A stretch of DNA of 64,000 nucleotides from the NCBI GenBank assembly GCA_949318235.1, contig OX439130.1, forward strand, positions 43,987,804 through 44,051,803, given 5' to 3'. The translations under genes and the position numbers were made by a program. A model generated the notes under the pieces. That model searched no databases. It was given only the letters and a program-made list of their open reading frames with translations, and was not told the origin of the DNA. The stretch comes from Ecdyonurus torrentis (Eukaryota; Arthropoda; Insecta; Ephemeroptera; Heptageniidae). Positions 46,730 through 60,980 of this stretch are shown piece by piece (positions within the stretch are counted from its first letter, which is position 1; each line of letters starts with the position of its first letter).

Positions 46730-49279
46730 TATAGTTTCTCACAATTAAAGAATATAAAATTATTAATGGAAAGTCTTTTCATGCCACCAATTTAACTATC
46801 ACGTCACTCACGTAATATTTATTGTAAACTTTTACCTTGCACAGAATTTAAAAGTAATTGGGTACTACCACTGGTAGCTTACTACTGGTAAGCTCATAAT
46901 ATATAAGGTTTTAAGGTTTCTAAAGTCTTTAGGTATAACATTTGGTGCTTTGATAAATTGCACCCATGGTTACCTACCCAAAAATTGACTACGATTGACG
47001 TTACTAATACTTGAAAAAGATTCTTACATAATTATACGTAATGTTAAACGAGTTAAGTTGTCTGCTTTATAAAATTTATTTCTAACAAATCTGCATACAT
47101 ACATATATACGTACGTATATAGTATATTATAAAATCTATTTTTGTAATACGTTACATACGTATATAGATTAGATTTGATAGCAAACAAAGAGAAAAATAA
47201 AAATAAAAACCTGGTCAAATATCAGTCAAAATATTATGTACTGGAGCGTAAGACAGACAAGCCATTCCAATAAACAAAAGGAATTGAATCTCAACAAAAT
47301 TGCATGCCCCTAGCTAAACATTGATTGAAAAAAACATTTATATATGTATTTTTTTTTATTTCAATATTTTGTTGTTATTGTGAAGTATATTGAAATATTG
47401 AAAATATTTCTGTCAAGAATTTATTCATATATGAATTATTTAAAAATGTGATCGAATGTTTTTGTCAGATATATAAATACAATAACATGAATTAAATACA
47501 AAACGAGTTTTGATAACATAAAATATTATACTAGAAGGTATAAAATAACGCTTTAATATTAAAAAAAGAGACAATAATATGATTTTAAGTAGAATAAAAA
47601 TAAAATATTCAAATTCAAAACATCTTTATTGATGGCGAAGGTTAAGGCAAGAATGCCTTTTTTTTTATCCATAAAACCATTAAAAGAGTTATTACATTGG
47701 TAATTTTACATTTAAAGTGATAAATGATTTACAAAACAGAAAACACACATTTGATTAATAAAAATATCTTACACGAAATAATATAACTATGTAAAACACA
47801 GATAATATTAGCTAAGATTCTTTTATTGGGGGAAGAAAATTTTTGAAACAATCTGACAACAGTTATTCCCTTATTAGTCAATTAGTAAGTAACATCAGTG
47901 TGTAACATAGTAAGTAAGTTGAAAATTCCATCATTTAAAACCTCATACAAAAGTAGTTTATTATGTTTGATTGTCGGAGAGTGAAAATAAAAATATTTTG
48001 AATCTTATATAAACATAGTCTCAAGCATGGCTAAAATTCATTTTTTTTTTTTTACTCACTTAACTTCTTGAATGCCTATTTTTTTAAATACATATTTATA
48101 TTACATCGACTGTTTCTTTTCTTCAAAATTTGTTTCTAAAACGCAAATCAAATCATGGAATAAAATTATAACCTTTTTATTGTTGGAGGTTTGTAATAAA
48201 ATTTAATATTATTTATAAGTAATATAGAAATCCATTTTTTTAAAAACAAAATTATTGAAGTTTATGGTTTTATTCAATTTAATCAACAGAGAGAGAGAGA
48301 GAGAGTATTTAAAGTATGTGGCCCACCGTTATTCATATTGTTAATACTCTTAACATTTGCGTACTTTACATTTCATTAAATATTAATTAATTCATGTCAG
48401 ATCTCTTGAAGGTATATACAAAAAATTTAAATAAACTTTGACATAACATTTTTTTTTTTTTTTACATATTTAAAAAAGCATGATTAAATAAAGAATATAA
48501 TTAAAAAAATTCAGAAATAAAGTAAAGGTCAGCAACATACTTTTATACAAAAAATTGGTGTTAACAACGTAATATTCATTCGGATCAATTTCTGTGTGTT
48601 GCTCTATTCTATAATATTATTATTCATTGTCAGTCATGTCACATTTAAACTAGAGATGTAATTGCTCGTGAGTTGGTCACGTGATGCTCTTAAGGTTGCC
48701 CTATATAACATCGATTTTTTAGAGATATCGATATAGTTCATACAGTATATTTTATATAAGGAAAATTTCATGACTTCATTTTTTTTAATTAATTATAATA
48801 TACACCATTTGTTCTGGATGAATTTTTGTCTTTAAAACGTTATGGTATTGCTAACTAGTTGATATAACAATTTTACTGTAGTTTGGACATTTTTATAAAT
48901 TTTTTTTTAGATGTAGATTTTTTTTATACATATGTCCATATGGTACACATGTACATGTACTTTTCAAAAGTCTTCGTAATGTGAAATATTATTTCTTTCT
49001 TCATTTCTGAATAATCATTAAAATAGAAATGTTTTGTTGTATAGAAAATAATTCAAACTTTTTTTTGTTTTTGTAATTATTATTATTATTTACAATAAGA
49101 GTTTTAACAAATCACTCGTAAAAACGGAAGTATATGAGATTTTTAACAATGCTCATTTTGTGACTTTTGTAAACCAACTATATTTGAAGAACTGTACACC
49201 AAATGGTTGATATGATTTATTCGACTATCGATATACTATACAACATCGATATATATGCACCCACCAGTTGTGCGCGCGT

Positions 49280-49280
<1 letters not shown>

Positions 49281-49366
<86 letters not shown>
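49281..49366. repeat. (CT)n microsatellite
   Basis: 43 units, with a smaller relative at 49406-49424. Confidence 0.96.
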
Positions 49367-49369
<3 letters not shown>

Positions 49370-50056
49370 CGTGTGTCACATCATAATTTTACCCACGTAC
49401 GTCCTCTTTCTCTCTCTCTCTCTCACTCACTCGCTATATTTTGATGGTTCAACATGGACATTGCATTTTATAGCAGTCATCATATGTCATCAAAAACATC
49501 ACCCACCCAACTACTAATTCTAATGCCACACAAAGACTTATACTTTTACAACTATTATTATGATGGGGGATATATAACATGAAAAAAAAAGTAATAATAA
49601 ATTTAATATATCATATAATTAAATGTATCTGTCGTACGTGTAAAGTTTTTGTTATTTACTTGTCGGAAATATTTTGAAAAGTTGAGACTTAATGTTTTTG
49701 ATTGATGGTTTATAGAATTATTGTCTAACAATTTGCTCTACCAAATTAAAGCAATGTTAAATTTATAAAAAAAATGTATATATTGTATGGTACCAGAATA
49801 ATTTATATTGTAACGAGCTGTATAAATTAAGCAACAAAGAGCGTGGTCAACACTTAGAAGAGTGACCGACTGGGCAAAATATCTCATTCTTCAAGTATAA
49901 TGTGCTGTATATAGTATAGAAACTGTGGTATACAATCCTTACCGCAGTTACCTTTTTGAAAGACCATGTTTGTTTTTTACAGTACAATACTTTAATTTAA
50001 GTCTTAATACGAATGTATTGTACCAACTTAAGGAAGTGATCTATAATAATATCTTT

Positions 50057-50367
50057 AGGCAATAGACAACATGAAACATCATGTTCTTTTTAATGATTAA
50101 ATACAAAATGGGATCTAAAAAGCTGGTGGCAGAAAACGTGAAGGAAAAAAAAGAGTAAAGTATGCTATTTGTGTGATAATTTCTGTTTATAACGTCAGAA
50201 ACAGACAAAATTAGTAGGAAAATGTTGTGCGGGTTGCATAAATCGAATTTTTTTGATCATTTCTACAGCGCTACAGTTGGGGTTTTGAGGCAAACTAATG
50301 TTATTTATTTAAGTCCCATCAAGTGTTTTGTGATGTAAATACTTATGTTTTCTTCTTGTCTATGCCT
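50057..50367 (+). mobile_element. MITE, family D copy 3
   Basis: Starts AGGCAATAGACAACATGAAA and ends CTTGTCTATGCCT. TTAA follows on the right; the left flank is degraded. Collinear with copies 1 and 2 but more diverged. Confidence 0.85.
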
Positions 50368-51499
50368 TTAAGGCCATATAGTAAAATTTAATATTCTACT
50401 GTATGTACACGTACAGAAAGTTACACACTCGCTTAATACAAATACTAGGGGTGATTCTACTCTCACATGCGGTATTCAGAGCTCAGAAGACGTTACGATT
50501 CCAGTACTTTTTATTGAACTATATTCATCCTAATCAACCTGATTTCTCCCATACAAAATTGAACCAAGTTTTTGAACTATTACGGTCTTAAGGTACAGCG
50601 TACAGCATAACAAACATTTTATATAACAACTTTATATCTATTTAAGTATTATTTTATTAGTACAGTATTCCACATGTTTAATTTGCCATAGATTGTATTG
50701 ATCAGAGTATGATTTGACTTTTAAGCTTTACATGGAATTAGTCGTAAGAAACTTTGTTTTTAATATTTTGAAGATGCTTTTACCTTTTATCCCACATTAC
50801 CTTATGAATACATATACAGTGATCTAGGAATTTGTATTGTTTGTTTGTGTGGTATGTGTTAAGTGCTCTACTATACGTACTTAGTTTTACGATAATATCT
50901 TTAAAAGATGTGAGTTTTGCAGCTTAGCGAGTTGTAGAGGGAGGAGTAATAGTTGATTGACATACTTTTCTCCGATCATAATCCACCAAAACGACAATTT
51001 TATAAAAATTGAATGAAACATGTTTATATGTATATATACTGCGTATACATAATAGATTTTTATTTTATTAAGAGTGTCAAAGCTTATTATTAAAAAAAAT
51101 TCAAAAATAATCCCTTTTACGTCTAAATATTATGTTTTTTGTTTGCTAATATGAAAGGTATTAACTTATTAAAGCCATGGAAAATACACTATGATATTTT
51201 ATGGCATAAAAGATTGCTATACACACTATGTTAAAATATATTTCACAATTTTTATACATAAAAAAATGGTATTTCTAAAAAAATGTAATGATAAATTTGT
51301 ATATGGACTGAATTATTGCAATTAAAGAAATATTTCTTCAACTTTTTAACTTTTAACGGAAGTTCAGTCACACGTAAAAGAAAATCTTTATAAGTTATGT
51401 TGTTAGTACATGGTAATTATTCTACATTTTCAGCAAAATTTTATGTTGTTCAGTGTTACATGAATTACTGTACTGTATAACAGCGCAGTCAAGCATTAA

Positions 51500-51592
51500 A
51501 GCCATAGACCACATAAAACAAAATGTGCTTAATGAATAAACACGAAATGGGATCTTCAAAACTGATGAAATTTTTTTCTCTGGTCTATTCCT
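51500..51592 (+). mobile_element. MITE, family D copy 4, internally deleted
   Basis: 93 bp. Keeps the first ~70 bp (AGCCATAGACCACATAAAAC) and the last ~20 bp (CTCTGGTCTATTCCT) of family D. Perfect TTAA on both sides (51496-51499 and 51593-51596). Confidence 0.9.
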
Positions 51593-51599
51593 TTAAGTA

Positions 51600-53121
51600 A
51601 TTAAGTGGAGAGACGTAACTTTGCTGTACTAACATAGGTAGTACTTCAGTCTATATTTTTTAAGATACGTCAGTTAGATGATTATTGCCTATGGTCATTC
51701 CTAATTCCTAATACTGTGCCTATGATATAAAATGGGTCCTGAATGGGTAAAACTGAACCGACCACCAACCAAGAACTAAAATGACTCGTAAAATATCATA
51801 AACAATAAATTAGAAGTAGATAAATAAACAATTAATTATAAGGAAAAAAAAATAAATAAAAAGATAAAAAAAAAAAAGATACAAAAAAAGAGGACGTGTA
51901 ATATATTGAAAAAAAAATAGGAGTACGTATAACAAATTGGTAGCTTAATTTCAGTACAATTTATTCATTAAAAAAATTATACCATATTATATACATCAAC
52001 TTTGTTACATAGCATAACAGTTATGTTAAAGAAAATAATTATTTCTATATTCACAACATTTATCTTTGCTAACATAGAAATTTTCATTGCATCTTAAAAT
52101 TACGTAATTTAATCTATCAGTTTATTTGGGTCTTGTCCTACGAGTTGGAACACGTTCTGGGACATTACTCAGGTTAAAATCCTTCAGCTTAACACAATGT
52201 TAGGCTACAGCATGACTCACTCAGCTCATAAGCGCAGAGAGGAATTGCCAAGTGCTGAATCACCAGTTAAAAAACATCGCCTAATTGTCGTATTAGTAGA
52301 AATGTACTTATTATATCCTGTGAGTTAGGCAACAAGTAGAACACAGACTGTTTTTGTGACATTCCTAAGCCACAATATGTAGTGGCCAAGGCAACACAAG
52401 GTTTAAATAATAATCAAAGTTTTTAAACAAATATTTATGGTTAATTAAGAAGTGTATATTTTTATTGTCAAGAAGCTAGGTACTATAATCAACAATTTAT
52501 CTATTTCAGGAAACTAATTTCTCTAAAACTAAATTCTATCAGTCTTAACTTTCTCAGACATACCTATACCAGTACCTATTCAGTCTATAGGTACCTTTGA
52601 ACAGAACACCCAATTATTTCTACCTTGAGCCAACATTTCAAAATATTAAGAAGTAATTTCAATTGCAGTAATGTTTATTTTGGAAATGGATGATGAATTG
52701 TCAACGTTTTGAAACGAGTACCTAGAGTAGATATATTCAGATGTTCAAAGACACCTCGGTTAACTTCAGAAATATTATTATTATTATTATTTTGTAATAA
52801 AATTATTGTTTTGCATTGTATTTAATAATTGCATTTTATATAAAAAAATATATTTTGTTATCGCTTATATAAATATATTATTTTGTTGTTTATAAAAATG
52901 ATTCAATATTAAATTGAAAATTTATTTTTATATATTTTTATATATGAATCATGTTATACATGATTTATAAGTTGATTGAAAAATTATCGAGTTAAAAAAT
53001 ACGTTTATTGTTTATGACAATGTTAATGATGAATTGCTTTGAAAATCTATCTACAGGATTTTTTTATACATGTAGAAATATATTTTTCTCTTTTATAAAC
53101 TCGTTATAATGCATGTGACAA

Positions 53122-53174
<53 letters not shown>

Positions 53175-53430
53175 ATATAAAACTGTAATATAAAAATAAA
53201 AATTCAATCCCGGATTAAAATCAATCTAAATTTTTTTATACTTCTATAAAAGGTAATAAAAATAAATATAGCTAGAATAAAATTTATTTGAATTGAGGTT
53301 AAAAAAAACTTAATACAATATATTGTAAAGATGAGTTGTTACTTTATTAAGTTTTAAAAATTTGATAATATTTTTTTTAAATATCAAAACTAGGTTCTTG
53401 TTTATTATATTTGAAAATTAATATTTTACA
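51600..53430. other. Intergenic DNA
   Basis: No supportable gene. 51650-52650 is a little less AT-rich but without exon signals. (TC)n lies at 53125-53173. Confidence 0.6.
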
Positions 53431-53439
53431 TAAGTTGAT

Positions 53440-53753
53440 GCTATAGGGTGTATGCAGATGACGTCATATTTAATACGCTTGGAGGCCATACTGGAGTAGT
53501 GAATGGAGTAGTGCTCGGCATAGGCCAAACTTCGTTTAAGGCAATTTTCTTCGGAAAATTTGTTAATTTTTTGTTATTGTTATTTTTCTCACATACCTGA
53601 GATACTAATTCGACATATTTACAGCATCAATGCTCTTAAAAATATTGCAAAGTGTTTTTAAACTGGTCAAATGAGTTATTTTCATATGCCATCCATTTTA
53701 TTGAGTTATCCAACATGGCGTCAACTTTAACATGAATGCATACACCCTATAGC
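53440..53753. mobile_element. MITE, family G, intact ends
   Basis: Starts CTATAGGGTGTATGCA and ends TGCATACACCCTATAG, a perfect terminal inverted repeat of 16 bp. A TA duplication is possible, since the ends themselves contain TATA. 314 bp, non-coding. A degraded relative is at 19180-19440. Confidence 0.85.
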
Positions 53754-53968
53754 TGCCAGGTAACTAATTTTATTTCAATTATTGCTACTTGAACATCGTT
53801 GTTATTATGTTTACTTAATGAGGTGGGTGTTGGTAAAAGTAAAAAGAATAATTAAATAAACCAAGAATATAATAAGAGTGTGGTAACACCAAAGCAATGA
53901 AGATATTGGCTCCATGAATTTAAATCACTAGCTAACCTTAACTTAACAGAAGAAGAAGATGGTATATA

Positions 53969-54118
53969 GGTACAGTCATTGCACTAAAAAATGAAATTGT
54001 ATTGGCTTATGGCCATTCAATGCAATCAGATGGAGATTTCAGTTGACGCAAAACTCTATCTAAATACATGTTATTTCCATATGCCAATAGAATTTCATTT
54101 TTTATTGCAATGACCATA
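53969..54118. mobile_element. Short foldback element, family H
   Basis: GGTACAGTCATTGCACTAAA pairs with GTATGGTCATTGCAATAAAA read inward, and AAATGAAATT-TATTGGC follows in both arms. About 45-bp arms around a ~60-bp loop. Confidence 0.8.
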
Positions 54119-54119
54119 C

Positions 54120-54992
54120 ATAATTTTTATCTTTGCAATCAAAATTTCTTATAATTAAATAGTGATATAAATATAAAAATATTTCCAATGCATTTTTTAA
54201 TTCGTTGCTTTCCATGCTATAATAATTACTATAATAAGTAATATGTCTAAATATACTTTCAATTAGTGTCGTACAGTTCTATTCAAAAGTCATGTTAGGT
54301 CTGAAAAGTTTCAGTCAGTAAATATCATAAGTATAAGTACACGCAACAAAATTAATACAAAAAATGTAATAAGTAGACATATAACCTAGAATGCAGGTAT
54401 TATTACACTTCAATAATAGCTAATGCAGGTGCAATATGCTACAACAATAAAGGTGTGACTCGTTTTGTTAGCTTAAGTGGTATTGTAGTTTATAACTACC
54501 TGTTCCAAATTAAAAATTACCTATTGCAAAATACAGGATTCATGTACATAGGAAGTATTTTTTATTTCCCTGTACAGTGAATTTTAAAATATGAAACTCC
54601 CTCGTTCTTTCAAAGAAAATAAGATAAAAACTCCAATATATTTATAAAAAATTGCAAATAAGCACGTAATTTCACAACTAAAAGAAAAAAAAAATACTGA
54701 CATTTAATATGGGTTGTTGGTTAAAACTTATGTAACAGATTTTTCCATTATAAAATATAATTTTTCTTTAATTAGAACATAAAAAAACGCACACACAAAG
54801 AGATGTTATAATAATACATAATCATATTTTGTGGTTAAAATTTCATTGTTTGCTTGAAAAGATGAAACATATATTCATCAACGCAATACAAAAGATATAC
54901 AAGAAAGTTAGGTAATTTTTCAAGTGCGGGCTTTTTTTTACGAGGTTTTTTCCCCTTTCTTTCTCTTTCCCACAGCACACGTTTTTATACTG

Positions 54993-55043
<51 letters not shown>

Positions 55044-55500
55044 TTTTTCCTCTTGAAAACTATGACTATATACAGGGTGCTCGTAAAATTGTTTGATGTA
55101 TGTATATATTTTTTAAATTAATCAAATTTAAGAGAAACAATAATCATTTACTATAGTCTAATTTATTTTTTAATTAAAATGTATCATTATTTCCTTGCAG
55201 ATATTATACAACTTAAAAGCTAAACTAGTAAATTCATGAAAGGCAAGGTTCATAGCTTCATGTACTTCAGTTAAACTCGATCGTAAGAAAACACAAGTTG
55301 ATCGATAGTTAATATTTGTAGATTCACATTGTCGTAATAAAATCTAATAGATCGTGCTTGATCGTTAAATCATTTCATTGAGCTGTTCTGCACATTTTTT
55401 CACATCACCGAATTATAGCACGTGAAGCTTGATGTTTAATCAATTTAGGGTATTCATAATAATAAAAACAAAAAGTATTTTATACTTTTGAAAAATGTAA
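54120..55500. other. Intergenic AT-rich DNA
   Basis: No supportable gene. Poly(A) of about 45 nt at 54997-55041. Confidence 0.65.
54997..55041 (+). repeat. Poly(A), about 45 nt
   Basis: Longest homopolymer in the window. Confidence 0.95.
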
Positions 55501-55507
55501 ATGTTAA

Positions 55508-55825
55508 AGGCGTAGAACACCTTAAACAAAAAACATGTATAATATCCTAATATAACTAAATATCAACGTTGATTTGGCCGGAGTCATTGATTTCTAATTT
55601 ATTTTCCATTCCCAAAATGGCAGCTGCGGGTTTGTGACGTTACAGTTCACTAGTCCACGCGCGCGGAAACAGGTGAGCTGTGACGTCATAAATCCGTAGC
55701 TGCCATTTTGGGAATTGAAAATAAATTAGAAATTAATGACTCTGGCCATTAACGGCCATTAATGTTAATACTTAGGTATGTTATAGGATATTAGACATGT
55801 TTTTTGTTCAACGTGTTCTACGCCG
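55508..55825. mobile_element. Foldback MITE, family A copy 3
   Basis: Perfect TTAA on both sides (55504-55507 and 55826-55829). The arms start AGGCGTAGAACACCTTAAAC. The inner paired segment is TGGCAGCTACGGATTTA, followed by TGACGTCACAGCTCACCTG. Confidence 0.93.
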
Positions 55826-55829
55826 TTAA

Positions 55830-56037
55830 CACATTATCAAATTTCTACGTATTTCTACGTAAAAACTCAATGCTGACAACGCCCTTACTTATTTTCAGGG
55901 TTTATTTATTTATGTCTAGGCGTTTTATATCCCACAACGATCTACAGTATCTGCGTTCAAGTAAACTGTGAACTTCACACAAAATGAACATAGGGAAATT
56001 TTAGGCATCATAACAGTTCATAAAAATAATTATGGAA

Positions 56038-56081
<44 letters not shown>

Positions 56082-57000
56082 CAGTATAGCTATTTTATAA
56101 GAATCTAAGCTACAAACTTTTTTTTTATAATTAATGAGACATTTTATGAAGATAAAAATAAATAATGTTGTAAATAAATTTATTTCGCTAGTACGTAATT
56201 TTTCATGCGCTTAGTTAAGTAAAAAAATAACTAACTCAGTGCACTGTAAATTATTTAAATACATTTAATACAATAATTATAAATTATAATTAAATGAATC
56301 ACGCATATTAATTATAGTTTTGTTACCAAGGTAGTTTGAAACTTAATCGATGTCTGTATTGAAAAATAAAACAGAAAAAAATTGCACACTTTAACTGAAA
56401 TAGCCCTGTATGCGCCTTAATAAAAGATTATTATTATTAATATAAATATAATAATATTTATAAAATTATATAAAATAAGAAGTTCTAAACCTTTAAAAAC
56501 ACCCTGTATAATGTTCTGTAGAGAAATAAACCAACATGCTTTTGTTTCGGTGCTTAGATAAAATAAAAAATTTGCATGTTTGAATGTGTTTTGACTTCAT
56601 AATTACTTTCAAAACTTAAAAAAAAGTACGTATATGAGAGCCCTCATAGTTTTTAATTTTTAAATATATTTATACATATATATGTATATAAAAGAAAGAA
56701 AATAACAAAAGAAATTAAAATTAAATATGTCACAATAATATGTCTTTTGTGTTTTTGATGGGTTTCATGATGGTGTGTTTTAATTGTTTATAATTTTTTT
56801 TTTCAAGGCTAGATATAACGCATTATGTTACAAGAGACTTTATTTTTACATGACTGTTAAGTGTAATATGATGTTACATTGGTGCACGAACAGAGACAAA
56901 TACATAATTTATTGTGTTGCATTTATGTCATTATAACATATATAAAAGTTGTTATATTGGAACTACATAAACAATTATGTTATGACACATAATCATACTA
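55830..57000. other. Intergenic AT-rich DNA
   Basis: No supportable gene. (AT)n at 56043-56078. Confidence 0.65.
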
Positions 57001-57007
57001 TTTATCA

Positions 57008-57480
57008 AGGGTGCCCCGATAAATAGACAGGTTGCACTCATATTTAAGAGCCGCCATTTTGTTGGTCAGAATACATAGGCCAGCATAGGAAAAACATCAT
57101 ATTTATTTTTTTAATAGCAAAAGAAGCTTCAATCCTCAATCAAAGACTTATTTCTAGGTCCTAATTAGCTCGAAGAATATGAGAAAAATTCATTCAGTTG
57201 GAAAAAACTCTTTTTATGTGAAAAATTAGCAGAAGTTATGTTTCCCCTATTCTGGACAATGCATTATACACCACAAGCATGGCGACAAAGCGCAAGAATG
57301 TGCAAGGGGTCTATAATGTCTTAAGTCCATATGACATTGAATTTTTTATTTTTTTATTATTTTTTTTATTTTTGCTGCAAATGACCTGAAGTTGAAAAAT
57401 TATCCAAAATTTGGGATCGATCCGATGATTTTTAATTTTTCAAGGTCAAATGGACTTACGACATTATTGCGGAGCACCCT
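57008..57480. mobile_element. Compound inverted-repeat element, family I
   Basis: The ends GGGTGCCCCGATAAA and GGGTGCTCCGCAATA (inward) are short terminal inverted repeats enclosing 473 bp. The right third contains an independent hairpin (57315-57466) whose arms AATGTCTTAAGTCCATATGA and AATGTCGTAAGTCCATTTGA pair. The left two thirds is unpaired and non-coding. Confidence 0.75.
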
Positions 57481-58001
57481 CGTTATACATACCATTTAAC
57501 ATAGATAATACAACATAGCATAAATTATGTTGCAATCAATGAATGTTGTTAAATTATCTTGTACCTGTCCTTGTGTATGTACGTACTTGTCTGCGCGATA
57601 TGTAAAAGTATAAATAAATAATAATGATAATAAAAAAGTGATACGTTCCTATAAAAAAACACTATTTTTTCATTAACTAAAGTAACTAACAGCAATTATA
57701 TATTATTATGAAATGTGATATAATAATAATAAAAAAATAAATAGTAAGTTGCAAGATTTTTCATTTTTTTAATAATAATAAAAATATTAAAAATTAAAAT
57801 TAATTTTTGTTATGTATAATAAGTTATTATTTTGTCAAATTTTGATCTCAATATAAATTAAACAGTAATTAAACGATCTGTCAATTGTTTTTGCGAATTA
57901 ATGCAATTATATTCAAAAAATGCACCCATAAGAGGAAAAGCATATGGTCATATCATTTATCATTGATTTATCACTACACGGTTCATCATTGATGTAAAAC
58001 G

Positions 58002-58008
58002 TTATATA

Positions 58009-58097
<89 letters not shown>
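58002..58097. repeat. (AT)n microsatellite
   Basis: About 45 units with one early interruption. Confidence 0.95.
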
Positions 58098-58758
58098 AGA
58101 TTCTCACTGCTGCCGTGGGACATGCAACTAGTCACATGCATGAGAGAAAATGACAGAGGACTCCGATAATTTCCTATATATTTTATCATTACGAGACTAT
58201 ACCATAAAAATGATTTTGGAAGAAACTATATTGCATTAGAAAAACAAACAAATAATGCACAATTTTTTTTACATGTTATAAAATTAAAATTTTGGCGTAT
58301 TTGTATTTTCCAGTAAGAGGAAATTGCACCAGCCATTGTGAAAAAGTATTAACGTTTGATATTAAGTGAAATAAATATCACTAAAAATATTATTGTTTCA
58401 GTTTCTTTACTTGATCAATATTATTATTAACAAAATATTATTAATATGGAATGATAAACTTTATCTAAAAAAAAGTTTCATCAGATGTTCATATCTGTTT
58501 AGTTTAGCATATTTATATTTATTAAAAAAACAAACTTAAATATCCCTACGACGTTTTAAGAAATTTTTAATTTTTTCATGTCTTGATACAAACAAATAAA
58601 AAATTAAATATATTTTTTACATATTATAATCTTATATAAAAATTATGCAAGTTAAAATAAATATCCAATTTACTCGGAAATATAGTAAAATTAATTCAAC
58701 TGTTGAACGAAAAGGGGAAAAAAAGAAAAGAAACTTCTTTATAAAGCATTTTTTGAGT

Positions 58759-58819
<61 letters not shown>

Positions 58820-60155
58820 TAAAATTCACTTTCGATTCTGTGTGTCTCCCTCTCACCCCCTCCTTTTTTTCTTTATACTTTTAATACAGTGGATTTTAAA
58901 ATAAATATAGAAAGAAACTCCCTCGCGTTTACATTTATTAATACTAGGGATTATTCTTGAGAATTTTAAATAAAATAAAGACTTAAATTTTAGAAAGTCA
59001 GTGTGTATTAATATATATTATATTGTATATATATATATATATATATATAGATTAAATTTATAATAATATCATAAGGTCGTATATTGAGCTCGCTGCTCTG
59101 TTCCTAAACACCATTGTATTCAAATCCCTACAGAAATAAACAATATAATATATATTTAATGTATATTTTCATATAATATGTGGGAATTTTAATCACAATT
59201 TTACAAATTGTAATAAAAGCAGCTAAACTTTCTAAATCCTTTCATTTTAAAACCTTCAACAATTTATTTATTATTATTTTTTTATATTATTATTATTATT
59301 ATAAATTAGTTTAGAAAATATTTTATAATAATCAATATTATAATACTTAAAAACTTGAAAATGTTAATACTTTATATTACATTATACGAAACTTTAAAAC
59401 ATAAATAACTTGGTTAAATTATGTTTTTACGTATTTTCAACATGAATTTTGTGATGAAAGTTAATCTATATACGTAAAATTATTTGCATATACATATATA
59501 TAGATATATAACTTTTTTTGGATCGATCGATAAAATTATGTGAAACTCAAACTTTTTCTCCTACTTTTAATAAAAATTCAAAGAAAAAGAAAATATGGAG
59601 TGAATTTATAATAACCTGCTGTTTGATATTACGATTAATAAAAATTTAAGTTAAGTGTAAAAATGTATCATAGTTTTTATTTCCTAATAATTTTTTTTCT
59701 TTTTTCTTTTTCTCGCTTCAGTAAAAATTATCACTGTGGAATGCTTATATTACATATATTGAAATTAATTACATGTAATTAAGTATTTTACTGCAATTAA
59801 TAATGTTTTTTATGATAATATTTATAGAAAAGATAGAGATCATAAAGATAGTCTTAAATTAAATTCATTATTTACAAAACAAAAATAACAAATTTTTGCA
59901 TAAAAAATATAATATTTTAACATAAAAATTAGAGCTATAAAAGCAATAAGAAAGATGAATTTTAACACTAAATTTTTTGTATGTAAAAAGTGGGCAGCCA
60001 TATTGCGGTTGTATTTCATCTGTACTGAACGCGTACATTTTGTTATAGTGTATAAGCCCAGAATGAAAGCCGCAGTCATTTCATTAGGCGAAACTCGCCA
60101 TTAATGTAATTACGCTAGTCATTTCTCAAAGCTGCTAAGAATTAAGATGGCTTCA

Positions 60156-60158
<3 letters not shown>

Positions 60159-60245
<87 letters not shown>
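60159..60245. repeat. (CT)n microsatellite
   Basis: About 43 units. Confidence 0.96.
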
Positions 60246-60247
<2 letters not shown>

Positions 60248-60286
60248 GCGGTCTGCTGCTAATTAGTCAGATCTAATGTCTGGTGC

Positions 60287-60329
<43 letters not shown>

Positions 60330-60413
60330 ACACAGTATATAAAGTTTTTCGCAAAAATCTCCCACTGCTTTTCGCTACGTCTTTAAGAATAGAAAATGGG
60401 GAGAGAAGGAGAC

Positions 60414-60476
60414 GAAGAAGAAGAAGAAGAAGAAGAAGAAGAAGAAGAAGAAGAAGAAGAAGAAGAAGAAGAAGAA
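60414..60476. repeat. (GAA)n microsatellite
   Basis: About 21 units of a purine-only trinucleotide; the only long trinucleotide array in the window. Confidence 0.95.
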
Positions 60477-60980
60477 TTATAATAAAGTTAAAAAAAAAGT
60501 TGATGGTAGCTTTTATTTTTTAGCATCTAGCTAATGAAAAGATTACATCGTGTCATATTACAACTAAAAAAAGTACATAAAAATTATTTTATTTACAAAA
60601 AAAAAAAAAAAAAAAATGTAAATTAAAAATTATAAACTTTGGACATAAAAAATTATTAAACACCAAACAATGTTATATTTTTGTTCTAATAGTTTTAATT
60701 GTTATAATGGCACTGTGCGCAAAATTACATAATATTTTCATACAATTTAATGATATTGCTTAGTATACTCTAAAAAATTATTTTACCATGAAACATTAAG
60801 CTAAATTTGAATGGTAATAATGTTGAAAGTGAATTCTTTTTTTGTTTTTCATCACAATTATAAACTTTTTTTTTTTTTTTTTCCTTTTTTTTTATTACGT
60901 GTCAAAAGTTCAGTGCAACAGCAATACAGTATTTTCAGCATAAAATACTGTTGGTATTGAAAAAACAAACAAATTCCATA

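Larger units (their letters stand above)
46026..50050. other. Intergenic AT-rich DNA
   Basis: No supportable gene. A 20-bp perfect hairpin GATAACGT/ACGTTATC lies at about 46349-46368, and poly(T) at 46686-46724. A reversed LINE-tail-like segment is at 47610-47670 (CATCTTTATTGATGGCGAAG). Confidence 0.6.
57490..60970. other. Intergenic AT-rich DNA with dense microsatellites
   Basis: No supportable gene. (AT)n at 58002-58097 and 59026-59049, (AG)n at 58757-58819, (CT)n at 60159-60245, (AT)n at 60290-60325, (GAA)n at 60414-60476 and poly(A) at 60597-60617. Four repeat types fall within 500 bp at 60159-60617. Confidence 0.7.

Noticed and set aside
50403..50591. 62-codon frame of fairly normal composition
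   Set aside because: No splice sites, signal or recognisable motif around it; consistent with chance.
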